Source: Flavobacteriales bacterium 33_180_T64 (GTDB taxonomy: Bacteria > Bacteroidota > Bacteroidia > Flavobacteriales > Flavobacteriaceae). From it: DNA of 64,000 bases. Position 1 is the first letter of the stretch. Every line of letters begins with the position of its first letter. Both the position numbers and the translations under genes were made by a program. Where the stretch lies: contig MAAQ01000020.1 in assembly GCA_002162685.1 (NCBI GenBank), forward strand, positions 310,001-374,000, written 5' to 3'. This document shows, in pieces, positions 8,627-18,024 of the stretch. The notes beneath the pieces are model-generated. The model searched no databases. It was not told the origin of the DNA and saw only the letters and a program-made list of their open reading frames with translations.

Positions 8627-9262
8627 ATGACCTCAAATTATAGATTTCAAAAAATAAGTCTTCTAGTGATAGCATTAGTTTGTTTTTTAAATACTCATGC
8701 TCAAAAAGACACTAGTAAATTCAAAGCACAAATTGCAGTAGGTGTTAATAGTCCATCGCAATCTGGTTTTGTTGATGGCTTTAAAAGCAAATCGCTTAAT
8801 TTACCAACAGTTAACCTTGGTATTCAGCATATGTTTAAACCACAGTTAGGAGCAAAATTGGATTTTGGATTTAACCGCTTTTCAAGTGGTGATAATTCGG
8901 TAGAATTTAAAGCCAACTACACAAGAATTAATGCTCAAATAGTCTATGATCCAACAGAATTGATTACATTTTTACCTCAGCAAATAGGACTTGTTGGACA
9001 TGCAGGACCAGGTTATACTTTTGTAAAGCCTTTAGGGAATTATGGAAACAATAAGACGTCATTTTTTAATGTTATGGCAGGCTTTGAAGTTCACTACGGA
9101 TTAACAGAACGTATGTCTCTATATGCTGATACCTCATATATTTTAGGTTTCGGAAAAGATTTTGATCCCGTAACAGAAGGTTATGGCTCATTTAATGGAA
9201 ACCTTTTAACCATTACTTTTGGAGTTACATTCTCTATTAGTGGATGTCAATATTGCGATTAA
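8627..9262 (+). CDS. Outer membrane beta-barrel protein
   Basis: A 211-residue protein with signal peptide (MTSNYRFQKISLLVIALVCF, then LNTHAQ) and a mature region of alternating strands, including LGIQHMFKPQLGAKLDFGFNRF, PGYTFVKPLG and a final strand LLTITFGVTFSISG. This matches small porin-like or OmpA/OmpW-type barrels of about eight strands. A short tail CQYCD follows the last strand, which is unusual for a barrel. The stop codon overlaps the ruvC start (TAATG). Confidence 0.75.
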   Translation: MTSNYRFQKISLLVIALVCFLNTHAQKDTSKFKAQIAVGVNSPSQSGFVDGFKSKSLNLPTVNLGIQHMFKPQLGAKLDFGFNRFSSGDNSVEFKANYTRINAQIVYDPTELITFLPQQIGLVGHAGPGYTFVKPLGNYGNNKTSFFNVMAGFEVHYGLTERMSLYADTSYILGFGKDFDPVTEGYGSFNGNLLTITFGVTFSISGCQYCD

Positions 9263-9816
9263 TGAGTAACGAAAAAATTATACTTGGTATTGATCCAGGA
9301 ACGACAATTATGGGGTTTGGACTCATAAAAGTGGTTGGTAAAAAGATGTCTTTTCTTCAGCTTAATGAGCTAGATTTAAAAAAATATAGTGATCATTATC
9401 TTAAGTTAAAACTTATTTTTGAGCGTACAGTTGAGTTGATAGATACACATCATCCAGATGAAATAGCTATTGAGGCACCTTTTTTTGGGAAAAATGTGCA
9501 GAGCATGCTTAAACTTGGTAGAGCGCAAGGCGTTGCTATGGCAGCAGGTTTATCTCGTGAAGTCCCTATTACAGAGTATGCACCAAAAAAAATAAAAATG
9601 GCCATTACAGGAAATGGTAATGCAAGTAAAGAGCAAGTGGCAAAAATGTTACAGGGAATGTTGGGTTTAAAAACCTTACCAAAAAATCTAGATTCTATGG
9701 ATGGATTAGCAGCAGCAGTTTGCCATTTTTATAATCAAGGTCGTGTAGAGGTTGGAAAGAATTATACAGGTTGGTCTGCTTTTGTGAAACAAAATGATGA
9801 TCGTGTAAAAAAATAG
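9262..9816 (+). CDS. ruvC: Holliday junction endonuclease RuvC
   Basis: A 184-residue protein with the RuvC nuclease fold. The four acidic catalytic positions are visible: D11 in LGIDPGTT, E71 in AIEAPFFG, and D144/D147 in the C-terminal NLDSMDGLAAAV. RuvC cuts four-way junctions at the end of recombination together with RuvAB. An in-frame start 18 bp upstream exists, but it overlaps the previous gene further and adds six non-conserved residues, so the ATG overlapping that gene's stop is preferred. The next gene starts 1 bp after the stop codon. Confidence 0.96.
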   Translation: MSNEKIILGIDPGTTIMGFGLIKVVGKKMSFLQLNELDLKKYSDHYLKLKLIFERTVELIDTHHPDEIAIEAPFFGKNVQSMLKLGRAQGVAMAAGLSREVPITEYAPKKIKMAITGNGNASKEQVAKMLQGMLGLKTLPKNLDSMDGLAAAVCHFYNQGRVEVGKNYTGWSAFVKQNDDRVKK

Positions 9817-9817
9817 G

Positions 9818-11581
9818 ATGCAGTTAAAACTTTTATGTTCGAAACTATCAATGCCTTTGATATGTATTAGTGCTTTCTTTTTTGCATTACTATTACTAGG
9901 TTGCTCAACAACTTTAAGTGACGAAGACATCAAAAAAAGATATGATAAGGCATTAGAGGCTAAAAACTGGAAAACAGTTATCGAATTACTTGATGAAATT
10001 ATAGAACGTCATCCAGATAATAAAGAAAGTTACTATTCAAGAGCCATTGCAAAATCGAATATTAATCCTAAAGACCTTAAAGGTGTTGCCGAAGATTTAA
10101 GTACGTATCTTACCTATAATCCTAAGTCATATCAATCCAGATATATTAGGTTTCAAGCATATTCGATATTAAATCAATTTGACAAAGCATTAATTGATAT
10201 CGATAAAATTATTGAGCTTAAAGGGAGAACTTCTTTTTTATTAGCATGGAAAGGTAATTGCGCATTTGCAGCCAAAAAATTTGATGTGGCAGAACAATGT
10301 TATGAAGAGCGATTACGATTAGCTGGTAGTTCTGATGATCTTAGAAACACTTATTATTATTGGGTGTTTTCTAAATATTTTGAAGGAAATAAAAAAGCTG
10401 CAGTTTGGGATGTTGCTTTTTTAGAAAATAGAGGGTTTAAAGAAAATAATGAATTGCTGAAGCTTATTGAAGAAGATAAGTTAGTATTTGAAGACATTGC
10501 AAATTTTCAATTACCGCAAATAACTTTAGAGCAACTGGATGAAATGTTAAATAATTTCTGTTCTGATTTAGATATTTTTCAAAGTGAAACCTATTTTAGG
10601 CCACAACTTTTAAGTCAATTTTATCGTGTTGAGCAAACTAAAGATCTGAAGCAATTAATAATCAATAAAGAGGATGTTTTTGCTTTAAATATAGCTGCTA
10701 CTGATATCGATGAACTCCCAAAAGAATTGTCACAATTTATCAATTTACAATTTTTGAATATTTCAGGAAACAGGTTTAAAGATAAAACGCAACTTTTTGA
10801 AGACTTAAGTAAGCTCCCTAATTTGAAGTTTTTGTTTGCTAATAGATGTAACTTTAGAGTTCTTCCAGATAATATTGGTTTATTGAAGAATCTTGAAGTT
10901 TTGAATCTTGAAGCTAATGGATTAAGAGTCCTTAATGAGCATATAGGTAAGTTAACAAAGCTGAAATATTTGAGTTTAAGGAATAATAGTTATCTGAAAG
11001 ATTTACCAGAATCAATAGGGAGCTTAAGATGTTTACAATTTTTAAATGTTTCAGGAGGAGGAATGACTAGACTTAGGAATGAATTGTCTAATTGTAGTGA
11101 ATTGGTTTCAATTTTAGCCAATGCTTCTAAAATAAAAACGTTACCTGAACAAATAGGGAATTTGATTAATTTAAAGTATTTAAATTTAGGATATAATAAA
11201 ATAGAGATTATTCCTGCTTCAATAGGTAAGTTGCCAGTCTTAGAGAATTTGAGTTTAGGCTCGAACGAAATCTCAAAATTACCTAAAGAAATAGGGCGTC
11301 TTAAAACACTTAAATTTTTAAGTTTAGAGTTTAATAGGTTTAATGAATTTCCTAGAGAAGTATTAGAACTAGACCACGTTTATAATCTTTGGTTACATAA
11401 TAGTCGTTTTAAAATAATACCACCAGAAATTGGTGAAATGGAATCGTTAACACATTTACTTATTGATCATCAAATTGTAACAGATGATAATATTGAGGCT
11501 ATTAAAAAAATAAATCCAACATTGAGAGTAATACGAGAAGATACTCGGGAATATGTAAAAGGAATTAAACGAAAACAGTAA
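9818..11581 (+). CDS. Lipoprotein with TPR and leucine-rich repeats
   Basis: A 587-residue protein with a lipoprotein signal ending LLLLGC (Cys29); a second Met at residue 12 could be the true start. Residues 37-200 are TPR-like helices (RYDKALEAKNWKTVIELLDEI, QFDKALIDIDKII). Residues about 275-560 form at least ten bacterial-type leucine-rich repeats of 23 residues with pattern LP-x-x-IG-x-L-x-x-L-x-x-L-x-L, for example LPEQIGNLINLKYLNLGYN and LPKEIGRLKTLKFLSLEFN. Both repeat classes bind proteins, so a surface or periplasmic scaffold role is likely. It follows ruvC directly but has no evident functional link to it. Confidence 0.85.
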   Translation: MQLKLLCSKLSMPLICISAFFFALLLLGCSTTLSDEDIKKRYDKALEAKNWKTVIELLDEIIERHPDNKESYYSRAIAKSNINPKDLKGVAEDLSTYLTYNPKSYQSRYIRFQAYSILNQFDKALIDIDKIIELKGRTSFLLAWKGNCAFAAKKFDVAEQCYEERLRLAGSSDDLRNTYYYWVFSKYFEGNKKAAVWDVAFLENRGFKENNELLKLIEEDKLVFEDIANFQLPQITLEQLDEMLNNFCSDLDIFQSETYFRPQLLSQFYRVEQTKDLKQLIINKEDVFALNIAATDIDELPKELSQFINLQFLNISGNRFKDKTQLFEDLSKLPNLKFLFANRCNFRVLPDNIGLLKNLEVLNLEANGLRVLNEHIGKLTKLKYLSLRNNSYLKDLPESIGSLRCLQFLNVSGGGMTRLRNELSNCSELVSILANASKIKTLPEQIGNLINLKYLNLGYNKIEIIPASIGKLPVLENLSLGSNEISKLPKEIGRLKTLKFLSLEFNRFNEFPREVLELDHVYNLWLHNSRFKIIPPEIGEMESLTHLLIDHQIVTDDNIEAIKKINPTLRVIREDTREYVKGIKRKQ

Positions 11582-11628
11582 TAAACAGGCTCTTTCTTTT
11601 TAATTTAAGGAGCGATAATAAATAACAA

Positions 11629-12756
11629 TTGAGCGGCATCTACATTCATATCCCATTTTGCAAGCAAGCTTGCCATTATTGTGATTTTCATTTTTCTACA
11701 TCCTTAAAAAAGAAAAGTGATTTGGTACATGCATTGGCTAAAGAGTTAGTGATGCGTAAATCCGAATTTCAACATAAAACGGTTGAAACTATTTATTTTG
11801 GTGGTGGTACACCAAGTTTATTAACCAATCAAGAACTCGGTTTTTTGATAGATACAGTATATACAAATTATAAGGTTTCCGAAGCTCCTGAGATCACCTT
11901 AGAAGCTAACCCAGATGATTTATCAAAAGCACAAATTATTGCATTAGCTAAGAGCCCTATTAATAGGTTAAGTATTGGTATTCAATCTTTTTTTGAAGCC
12001 GATTTAAAATTGATGAATCGCGCACATAATGCTGAAGAAGCAAAAGCCTCTTTAGAAGAAGCGACAAAGCATTTTAATAATATTTCGATCGATCTTATTT
12101 ATGGAATTCCGGGATTGAGTCATTCGCGTTGGCAAGACAATATTAATATAGCTTTAAGCTATGGGATTCCTCATATTTCTAGTTATGCACTAACCGTTGA
12201 GCCCAAAACAGCCTTAGAGAGTTTTATTAAAAAAGGAGTTATAGACAACGTGAATGATGATGTAGCACAAGAGCAATTTCATATGTTAATAGACACTTTA
12301 GATGCTCATGGTTTTATACATTATGAGTTGTCTAATTTTGGAAAACTTGATTTTTTTAGTAGAAATAATTCGGCCTATTGGCAAGGGAAGCTATATTTAG
12401 GGATAGGGCCATCTGCACATTCTTTCAACGGAAATGAGCGAAGTTGGAATATAAGTAATAATTCAAAATATATTAAAGCGATTGAACAGGATATAAGACC
12501 TGCGGAAACAGAAAAACTCACTATAACCGATAAATACAATGAGTATGTAATGACAGGCTTGAGAACCATTTGGGGTGTTTCATTAGAAAAAGTAGCTAAT
12601 GACTTTGGAGAAATCTATAAGGTGGATCTTTTACGCCAAGCAGAACCATTTATAAATCAACATTTATTGTATATTGATGATGAAAAATTAATGGTCACCA
12701 AAAAAGGTAAATTCTTAAGCGATGGTATTGCTTCAGACTTATTTAAATTAAACTAA
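11629..12756 (+). CDS. hemW: Radical SAM heme chaperone HemW
   Basis: A 375-residue HemN-like protein beginning SGIYIHIPFCKQACHYCDFHF. The radical-SAM cluster cysteines are C11, C15 and C18 (Cx3Cx2C), and the next Cys of the HemW type is replaced by Phe (CDFHF). Other family motifs are YFGGGTPSLL, LEANPDDL, RLSIGIQSF and SIDLIYGIPG. HemW proteins bind and deliver heme; they are not true coproporphyrinogen oxidases. The start must be the TTG at 11629, because an in-frame TAA lies at 11623-11625 and the cluster motif begins eleven codons in. Confidence 0.93.
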   Translation: MSGIYIHIPFCKQACHYCDFHFSTSLKKKSDLVHALAKELVMRKSEFQHKTVETIYFGGGTPSLLTNQELGFLIDTVYTNYKVSEAPEITLEANPDDLSKAQIIALAKSPINRLSIGIQSFFEADLKLMNRAHNAEEAKASLEEATKHFNNISIDLIYGIPGLSHSRWQDNINIALSYGIPHISSYALTVEPKTALESFIKKGVIDNVNDDVAQEQFHMLIDTLDAHGFIHYELSNFGKLDFFSRNNSAYWQGKLYLGIGPSAHSFNGNERSWNISNNSKYIKAIEQDIRPAETEKLTITDKYNEYVMTGLRTIWGVSLEKVANDFGEIYKVDLLRQAEPFINQHLLYIDDEKLMVTKKGKFLSDGIASDLFKLN

Positions 12757-12758
12757 TA

Positions 12759-13505
12759 ATGCTAGCTACAGTTCAGTATAACTCACGAAAATTACAAATA
12801 GATTTATCACAACCTTTAGATATTTCTATTCCTATGCGTGCTTCAAAATCAAATGTTAATGCATGGTATATTGATGCACCCAAAATAGAACCTGTTACAA
12901 TTGATAATACAGAAATAAGTGTTTCAAAAGGCGCTTCTGTAAACTTTAATACTATTGAGTTTAATCCGCATGCTCATGGCACACATACCGAATGTGTTGG
13001 TCATATAACCGAAGAGTTTCACTCTGTGAATCAAAACTTAAAACAGTTTTTCTTTTTAGCTGAAGTGATTACTGTAGCTCCTGAAGAACTAGGTGGTGAT
13101 ACTGTGATTTCAAAAGCGCAATTAAAATTTGCATTAGGAAATAAAAAACGAGATGCACTTGTGATAAGAACAATGCCTAATATGACAGATAAGTTATCTA
13201 AGCACTATTCGCATACCAATTGGACATATTTACAAGAGGACGCTGTAGCATTTCTTGTGAAAAAAGGCATTAAACATTTACTCATTGATTTACCAAGTGT
13301 AGACAGAGAAGACGATGAAGGTGAATTAAAATCTCATAAAGCATTTTGGAATTATCATGGCGAGCTACGAAAAGATTGCACCATTACAGAACTTATTTAT
13401 GTACCAAACGATGTAAGCGATGGCGAATACGTTTTGAATCTTCAAATTGCACCTTTTGAAAATGATGCAACACCTAGTAAGCCTATTTTATATAGCATTT
13501 TTTAA
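12759..13505 (+). CDS. Cyclase family protein (kynurenine formamidase-like)
   Basis: A 248-residue protein of the cyclase family (PF04199). It starts with the DLSQPLDISIPM strand and has the metal-binding signature HAHGTHTECVGHI (around residues 70-82), the local form of HxGTHxDxPxH. Members are Mn/Zn hydrolases acting on amides, such as kynurenine formamidase and isatin hydrolase. The second half of the motif (ECVGHI rather than DAPxHF) departs from classical KynB, so the substrate is uncertain. It starts 2 bp after the hemW stop, probably the same transcript. Confidence 0.8.
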   Translation: MLATVQYNSRKLQIDLSQPLDISIPMRASKSNVNAWYIDAPKIEPVTIDNTEISVSKGASVNFNTIEFNPHAHGTHTECVGHITEEFHSVNQNLKQFFFLAEVITVAPEELGGDTVISKAQLKFALGNKKRDALVIRTMPNMTDKLSKHYSHTNWTYLQEDAVAFLVKKGIKHLLIDLPSVDREDDEGELKSHKAFWNYHGELRKDCTITELIYVPNDVSDGEYVLNLQIAPFENDATPSKPILYSIF

Positions 13506-13556
13506 TACTAAACACATTGGTATTATAATTGGTAGGAGTTAATAGAAGCACAAACT

Positions 13557-14168
13557 ATGGAAACATTTTTTATAATTATATTAAGCATTTTAGTCACTTT
13601 AGGCATGGTAACGCTTATCAAACAATTCAGACTAAAAAAGCAAACCAATTCTCAATCGGTAATCTTATTAGATAAGATTAAAAAGGTATGCAAGTTTATT
13701 ACTGTTGAAGGTGATTTTGCTGAAATCTATCATTATGAAGATGTAAAAGAACGCTTTTTGAAATTAATTACAAGTAAAAAGAAAGCCTTGGTTATCATTA
13801 ACGCAAAGGCGCATGTAGGTTTTGATTTGTCTAAGATTCAAATGGATTCTGATGTCAAAACAAAAACGGTAAAGTTATTTCATTTTCCGCAACCAGAAGT
13901 GTTGAGTATTGAAACCGATTTAAATTACTACGATAAATCTGATGGTGTGTTTAATAAGTTTGAAGCTTCAGATTTAACAGAATTGCATAATGAGGCAAAG
14001 CTTCATATTATGAATAAAGTCCCAGAAAGCGGGTTGTATGAAATAGCCAAACGCGAAGCTTTAGATTCGGTGTTGCTTATTGAAAGTATTGTTGAGACTA
14101 TTGGCTGGAAGCTAGATTATTCGACTTTGAAAATTGAAGAAAAATCGTCTAAAAAGCTCAAAGAATGA
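13557..14168 (+). CDS. DUF4230 membrane-anchored protein
   Basis: A 203-residue protein with one N-terminal membrane helix (residues 3-22) and a soluble domain (40-195) of DUF4230 type: LITVEGDFAEIYHYED-like opening, KKALVIINAKAHVGFDLSKI, and an amphipathic C-terminal helix before YEIAKREALDSVLLIE. The family is common in Bacteroidota and Firmicutes and its function is unknown. The stop overlaps the next start (ATGA), giving a three-gene operon with the acetyltransferase and the YjbR protein. Confidence 0.8.
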   Translation: METFFIIILSILVTLGMVTLIKQFRLKKQTNSQSVILLDKIKKVCKFITVEGDFAEIYHYEDVKERFLKLITSKKKALVIINAKAHVGFDLSKIQMDSDVKTKTVKLFHFPQPEVLSIETDLNYYDKSDGVFNKFEASDLTELHNEAKLHIMNKVPESGLYEIAKREALDSVLLIESIVETIGWKLDYSTLKIEEKSSKKLKE

Positions 14169-14566
14169 TCGTGATCTCAACAGATAAATCACGTTTAGAT
14201 ATAACTATAATTCATGAATTTTTAACAGAAAGCTATTGGGCTAAAGGTCGAACCATAGACCAAGTTAAAACTTCTATAGAGCATTGTTTTTGTTTTGGTG
14301 TATATTTAGAAAATAAGCAAATTGGATTTGCACGTATTGTAACAGATTATGTGGTTTTTGCTTATGTGATGGATGTCTTTATTCTTCCTGAGTATAGAGG
14401 GGAAGGCTATGCTAAGCAATTAATGATAACAGTACATGAAGCATCAGAACTTCGATCATGTACGGTATGGATGCTAAAAACATCTGATGCACATAAGTTA
14501 TATCATCAATTTGGATACACAACATTGAAACAGTCAGAAAAAGTAATGGAACGTTTATTAAAATGA
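14165..14566 (+). CDS. GNAT family N-acetyltransferase
   Basis: A 133-residue single-domain GNAT. The core is visible as IGFARIVTDYVVFAYVMDVFILPEYRGEGYAKQLM, where RGEGYAKQL supplies the acetyl-CoA pyrophosphate-binding loop (Q/R-x-x-G-x-G/A), and a final LYHQFGYT strand-turn. The opening IIHEFLTESYWAKGRTIDQV is typical of a widespread bacterial subfamily of unknown substrate. It overlaps its neighbours by 4 bp on both sides (ATGA), so translation is coupled. Confidence 0.9.
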   Translation: MIVISTDKSRLDITIIHEFLTESYWAKGRTIDQVKTSIEHCFCFGVYLENKQIGFARIVTDYVVFAYVMDVFILPEYRGEGYAKQLMITVHEASELRSCTVWMLKTSDAHKLYHQFGYTTLKQSEKVMERLLK

Positions 14567-14928
14567 ATATAGAACAACTTAGGGAGTATTGTTTACAAAA
14601 AAAAGGAGTTACTGAAGATTTCCCGTTCGATGAAAATACACTTGTATTTAAAGTCTTAGGAAAAATGTTTGCGTTGTTTCCATTAAGGAAATGGGAAGGT
14701 GGTGAAGGTTCGGTTAATTTAAAATGCAATCCAGATTATGCTGAAGAACTACGAGCAGACTATGACAGCATTACTGCTGGTTGGCATATGAGTAAAAAAC
14801 ATTGGAACACAATTTACATTTACAAAGGCGAATTGCAGCCCAAATTTGTTTGCGAATTAATAGATCACTCCTATGATATGGTTGTTAAAGGGATGACCAA
14901 AAAAATGCGCCAGGAACTAGAAGTATAA
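14563..14928 (+). CDS. MmcQ/YjbR family protein
   Basis: A 121-residue protein of usual family length. Motifs include LREYCLQKKGVTEDFPFDENTLVFKVLGKMFAL, then NLKCNPDYAEELRADYDSITAGWHMSKKHWNT and the C-terminal LIDHSYDMVV. YjbR folds as a CyaY-like double-wing domain; DNA binding has been suggested but its cell role is unsettled. Last gene of the DUF4230-GNAT-YjbR operon. Confidence 0.9.
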   Translation: MNIEQLREYCLQKKGVTEDFPFDENTLVFKVLGKMFALFPLRKWEGGEGSVNLKCNPDYAEELRADYDSITAGWHMSKKHWNTIYIYKGELQPKFVCELIDHSYDMVVKGMTKKMRQELEV

Positions 14929-14984
14929 TGGTCTATCTTTAATATATAATAGTCTTACCTCTATGGCTTAAAAGTCGAATTACC

Positions 14985-15073
14985 ACTCGTCGACACTTAA
15001 ATGCAATTCACCTACACTTAATTTGCCTTAAACGAAAAGCCTTTAATCTTTTACTTGAATTGAAGTAACTTTA
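14985..15073 (+). promoter_or_regulatory. Triple 21-bp-period repeat promoter P1 (single receiver gene)
   Basis: Three 16-mers start exactly 21 bp apart: ACTCGTCGACACTTAA (14985-15000), ATTCACCTACACTTAA (15006-15021) and CTTAAACGAAAAGCCT (15027-15042). After 23 bp comes a -7 box TAACTTTA (15066-15073); the ATG is at 15100. All copies have C at position 7 and A at position 9. The same layout precedes seven other transcription units in this window. The 21-bp period places repeats on one DNA face, as for LytTR-type activators. Confidence 0.7.
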
Positions 15074-15099
15074 TTTTTAATAATTAATAATCTCTCTCA

Positions 15100-15513
15100 A
15101 TGAATAAAAAAATGAAAGTTCTTTTAATAGAAGATGATGCCATAGAAGTAATGAAATTAAATAGAACGATAACATCGTTAAAACTTAATCACCACATCAT
15201 AGAAGCAAATAATGGAGAAGAAGCTCTTAATATTTTACAAGAAAAAAAGGGGCTTCCAGATATTATTTTATTAGATTTAAACATGCCTAAAATAAATGGG
15301 ATAGAATTTTTGGGTGTTTTAAAAAATGATGTAAGACTTAAATACATTCCAACTATTGTTTTAACAACCTCTAATAATCAAAAAGATTTATTAGAGTGTT
15401 ACAAAATTGGTATTGCTGGCTATGTTTTAAAGCCTTTAAAGTATGAAGAGTATATGTCTAAAATTGAAAAATTACTAGCATATTGGAGTGTAAATGAATT
15501 AATAAAAGTGTAA
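15100..15513 (+). CDS. Single-domain response regulator (Rcp1/CheY-like)
   Basis: A 137-residue receiver without an output domain. The acidic pocket ED-D lies at residues 11-13, the phospho-acceptor is D59 in LLDLNMPKING, the switch Thr is in TIVLTTSNNQ, and the Lys is in GYVLKPL. The alpha-helical tail matches Rcp1-like receivers that partner phytochrome-type kinases. The kinase gene follows 82 bp later, then Hpt and LytTR genes, so it is well placed as the intermediate receiver of a phosphorelay. It has the triple-repeat promoter P1. Confidence 0.92.
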   Translation: MNKKMKVLLIEDDAIEVMKLNRTITSLKLNHHIIEANNGEEALNILQEKKGLPDIILLDLNMPKINGIEFLGVLKNDVRLKYIPTIVLTTSNNQKDLLECYKIGIAGYVLKPLKYEEYMSKIEKLLAYWSVNELIKV

Positions 15514-15595
15514 TAAATAAAAGGAAAATTTAATTCTATAACGCCCCTTGAATTGGAAAATTGAACCCAATAGGATTTATTACTAAAAAAAATTA

Positions 15596-17692
15596 ATGAG
15601 TCAAGACGAACTTGAGATACTAAAGCGAGCTCTAATAAGAGAAAAGCAATCTAGAAAAGCTGTAGAAAATAGTCTTGAAAAAAAATCTACCGAGCTTTCC
15701 AACGTTATACTACAACTTAAAGAGTCTAATGGAAATCTAGAAAATTTATTAGACGAGAAAAAAACGGAACTACAAGGTGTTTTTGAAAATATTAATGATG
15801 CTTATATTGTTATTGCTCTTAATGGAAATGTGCTGAGAATGAACAATGCAGCTGTTGATCTTTTTGGTTATGATATTGAAAAAGAAAAGTTCAATGTCAC
15901 AAAACTTATATATAAAGAAGACGAAGCATATACCTTAAAATCTTTTAAAAAATTAAAAGAAAAAGGAACCTTTGTAGATTATACAGCAAGAGTTTTTACG
16001 AAACAGGAAAAGGTAAGATGGGTGCATATTAACGCAAGTGTTATTTATGATAAGCATCAAACACCTGTTGCTGCTCAAGGAATAATAAAGGATATTACCG
16101 ATGCTATGCGAAAGACAGCATTAATAGAAGAACAAAAGAAAGAACTAGATGTAATTGTTCAAAATTCGTCATTAGGAATTGTGCTTACGCAATCCGGTAG
16201 AATTATTAGAACCAACCAAGCCATTCAGAGAATATTAGGCTATTCAGATGAAGAGCTATCAACATTAACCATTAAAGATGTCTCTTTTGAAGAAGATTTT
16301 CATGAATCTAAAGAGTATCTTGAAAGAATGGACTCTGGTGAGATTGAGAATTTTGTTATCAATAAAAGATACAGAAAGAAAGATGGCTCGGTTCTTTGGG
16401 CTAAAACAAATGTAAATGTAGTTCGAGATTTTATTGGAAATATTAAATACCAAGTCGCTTTAATAGAAGATGTAACATTTGAAAGAGAACGATCATTAAT
16501 CATAAATGTTATTAATGATATTGCTAAAGCTATTCTCGGAAAAATGAATATTTATGAGATAGCTTGGGAAATTACCAATAGTATCGCTCAATATTTAGGA
16601 ACACAAGATTGTGTGATCTATTTGGTTGATTATAAGAGTGATACTTTAGAGCAGATTGCTGCATTTGGAGAAAAGCTAGATAAAGAAAAACATATAGCCA
16701 ATAAGATTATATTACCAATAGGAAAAGGTATTGTTGGTCATGTGGTTTTAACAGGGAAATCGGAAATTATTGGGAATACAAGTAAAGATGAACGCTATGT
16801 TATAGATGATAAAGAAAGACTTTCAGAAATTACGGTGCCAATTATTAGTGAAGGTGTTGTGATTGGTATCATTGACTGTGAGCATGAAAGTAAAAATTAC
16901 TTCAGAAAAGAACATTTAACAACACTTGAGAGTATTGCAAACCTGGTAGCGATGCAACTTAAAAGCGCTATAAATATAAGAGAGCGAGAAAACGCTGAGG
17001 CCAAAAATATTTTGCTCTTAAATGAGTTAGGTAAAAGTAATGACGAATTACAGGAATATGCACATATTATTTCACACGATTTAAAATCGCCATTACGTAG
17101 TATAGATGCATTAGTGAGTTGGATTAAAGAGGATAATAAAGGGAAGTTAGATGAGGTAAGTCTTCAAAATTTTGCTCATATCGAAAATACACTTGAAAAA
17201 ATGGAAAGGTTAATTTCAGATGTTTTAACGTATTCAAGTACAGGTGCTAATAATTTAGAAAAAGTTGATGTAGATATAAATGAATTAGTTCATGATTTGG
17301 TAGATATCTTATATATCCCAGAGCATATAGAAGTGAAATTATTAAATACATTACCAATAATTAAAGGCGATAAAACCAAACTTCATCAATTGTTTCAAAA
17401 CCTTATTAGTAATGCTGTAAAGTTTATAGATAAAGAACACGGTAAGATAGAAATTGATGTTATTGAGGATACAGAATTTTTTAAGTTTTCTATAAAAGAT
17501 AATGGCATTGGTGTCGATAAGAAATTTCATAATAAAATTTTCAAAATTTTTCATACACTTAAGAGCAGTAAAAAATCTTCAGGAATTGGTCTTTCAATAG
17601 TTAAGAAAGTAGTTAATTTACATGGAGGAAAAGTGTGGTTAGATAGTGAAATAGGTAAAGGCACTACATTTTATTTCACTTTAAAAAAATAA
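15596..17692 (+). CDS. Sensor histidine kinase, PAS-PAS-GAF-HisKA-HATPase
   Basis: A 698-residue soluble kinase without membrane helices. Order: coiled coil (1-60), PAS 1 (about 60-170, ending IKDITDA), PAS 2 (about 185-295, with NKRYRKKDGSVLWAK and IEDVT), GAF (about 305-460), a dimerisation helix with H494 in ISHDLKSPLR, then the ATPase with N box NLISNAVKFI, DNGIGVD, SSGIGLSIVKK and GKGTTFYFTL. The HDLKSPLR box is the type found in phytochrome-like kinases. No fused receiver is present; the receiver, Hpt and LytTR proteins are encoded next door. The signal is cytosolic and unknown. Confidence 0.93.
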   Translation: MSQDELEILKRALIREKQSRKAVENSLEKKSTELSNVILQLKESNGNLENLLDEKKTELQGVFENINDAYIVIALNGNVLRMNNAAVDLFGYDIEKEKFNVTKLIYKEDEAYTLKSFKKLKEKGTFVDYTARVFTKQEKVRWVHINASVIYDKHQTPVAAQGIIKDITDAMRKTALIEEQKKELDVIVQNSSLGIVLTQSGRIIRTNQAIQRILGYSDEELSTLTIKDVSFEEDFHESKEYLERMDSGEIENFVINKRYRKKDGSVLWAKTNVNVVRDFIGNIKYQVALIEDVTFERERSLIINVINDIAKAILGKMNIYEIAWEITNSIAQYLGTQDCVIYLVDYKSDTLEQIAAFGEKLDKEKHIANKIILPIGKGIVGHVVLTGKSEIIGNTSKDERYVIDDKERLSEITVPIISEGVVIGIIDCEHESKNYFRKEHLTTLESIANLVAMQLKSAINIRERENAEAKNILLLNELGKSNDELQEYAHIISHDLKSPLRSIDALVSWIKEDNKGKLDEVSLQNFAHIENTLEKMERLISDVLTYSSTGANNLEKVDVDINELVHDLVDILYIPEHIEVKLLNTLPIIKGDKTKLHQLFQNLISNAVKFIDKEHGKIEIDVIEDTEFFKFSIKDNGIGVDKKFHNKIFKIFHTLKSSKKSSGIGLSIVKKVVNLHGGKVWLDSEIGKGTTFYFTLKK

Positions 17693-17696
17693 TTTG

Positions 17697-18014
17697 ATGG
17701 AACAACCTAATTTGTCTTACATATATAGTATGTCTGGTGGTGATAAAGCTTTTGAGCAAAAGTTAATAGTCATTATTAAAGATGAATTTCCAGAGGAGAA
17801 AAATGTTTATTTTCAAAACATTAGTGCTAAAAATTATAAACTTGCCGCAGATAATGTTCATAAACTTAAACATAAAATTAGTATTTTAGGGCTAGAGAAA
17901 AGTTATGAGATTGCTGGAGCATTCGAAAATAATCTATTGGAAGGGCATACTAAACTTCAAAAAGAATTCGAATCTATTTTAACAACCATAACTAATTATT
18001 TACAACACTTATAA
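17697..18014 (+). CDS. Histidine phosphotransfer (Hpt) protein
   Basis: A 105-residue all-helical protein. H55 in NVHKLKHKISILGL matches the Hpt motif H-x-L-K; the usual following Gly is replaced by His. It starts 4 bp after the kinase stop; a TTG one codon earlier is not needed. Hpt domains shuttle phosphate between receivers, so this protein can link the single receiver and the LytTR regulator downstream (10-bp gap). Confidence 0.85.
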   Translation: MEQPNLSYIYSMSGGDKAFEQKLIVIIKDEFPEEKNVYFQNISAKNYKLAADNVHKLKHKISILGLEKSYEIAGAFENNLLEGHTKLQKEFESILTTITNYLQHL

Positions 18015-18024
18015 TTAGAGGCCT

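Noticed and set aside
9244-9261. Earlier start for ruvC
   Set aside because: It adds six non-conserved residues inside the preceding gene; the ATG overlapping that gene's stop fits the family length.
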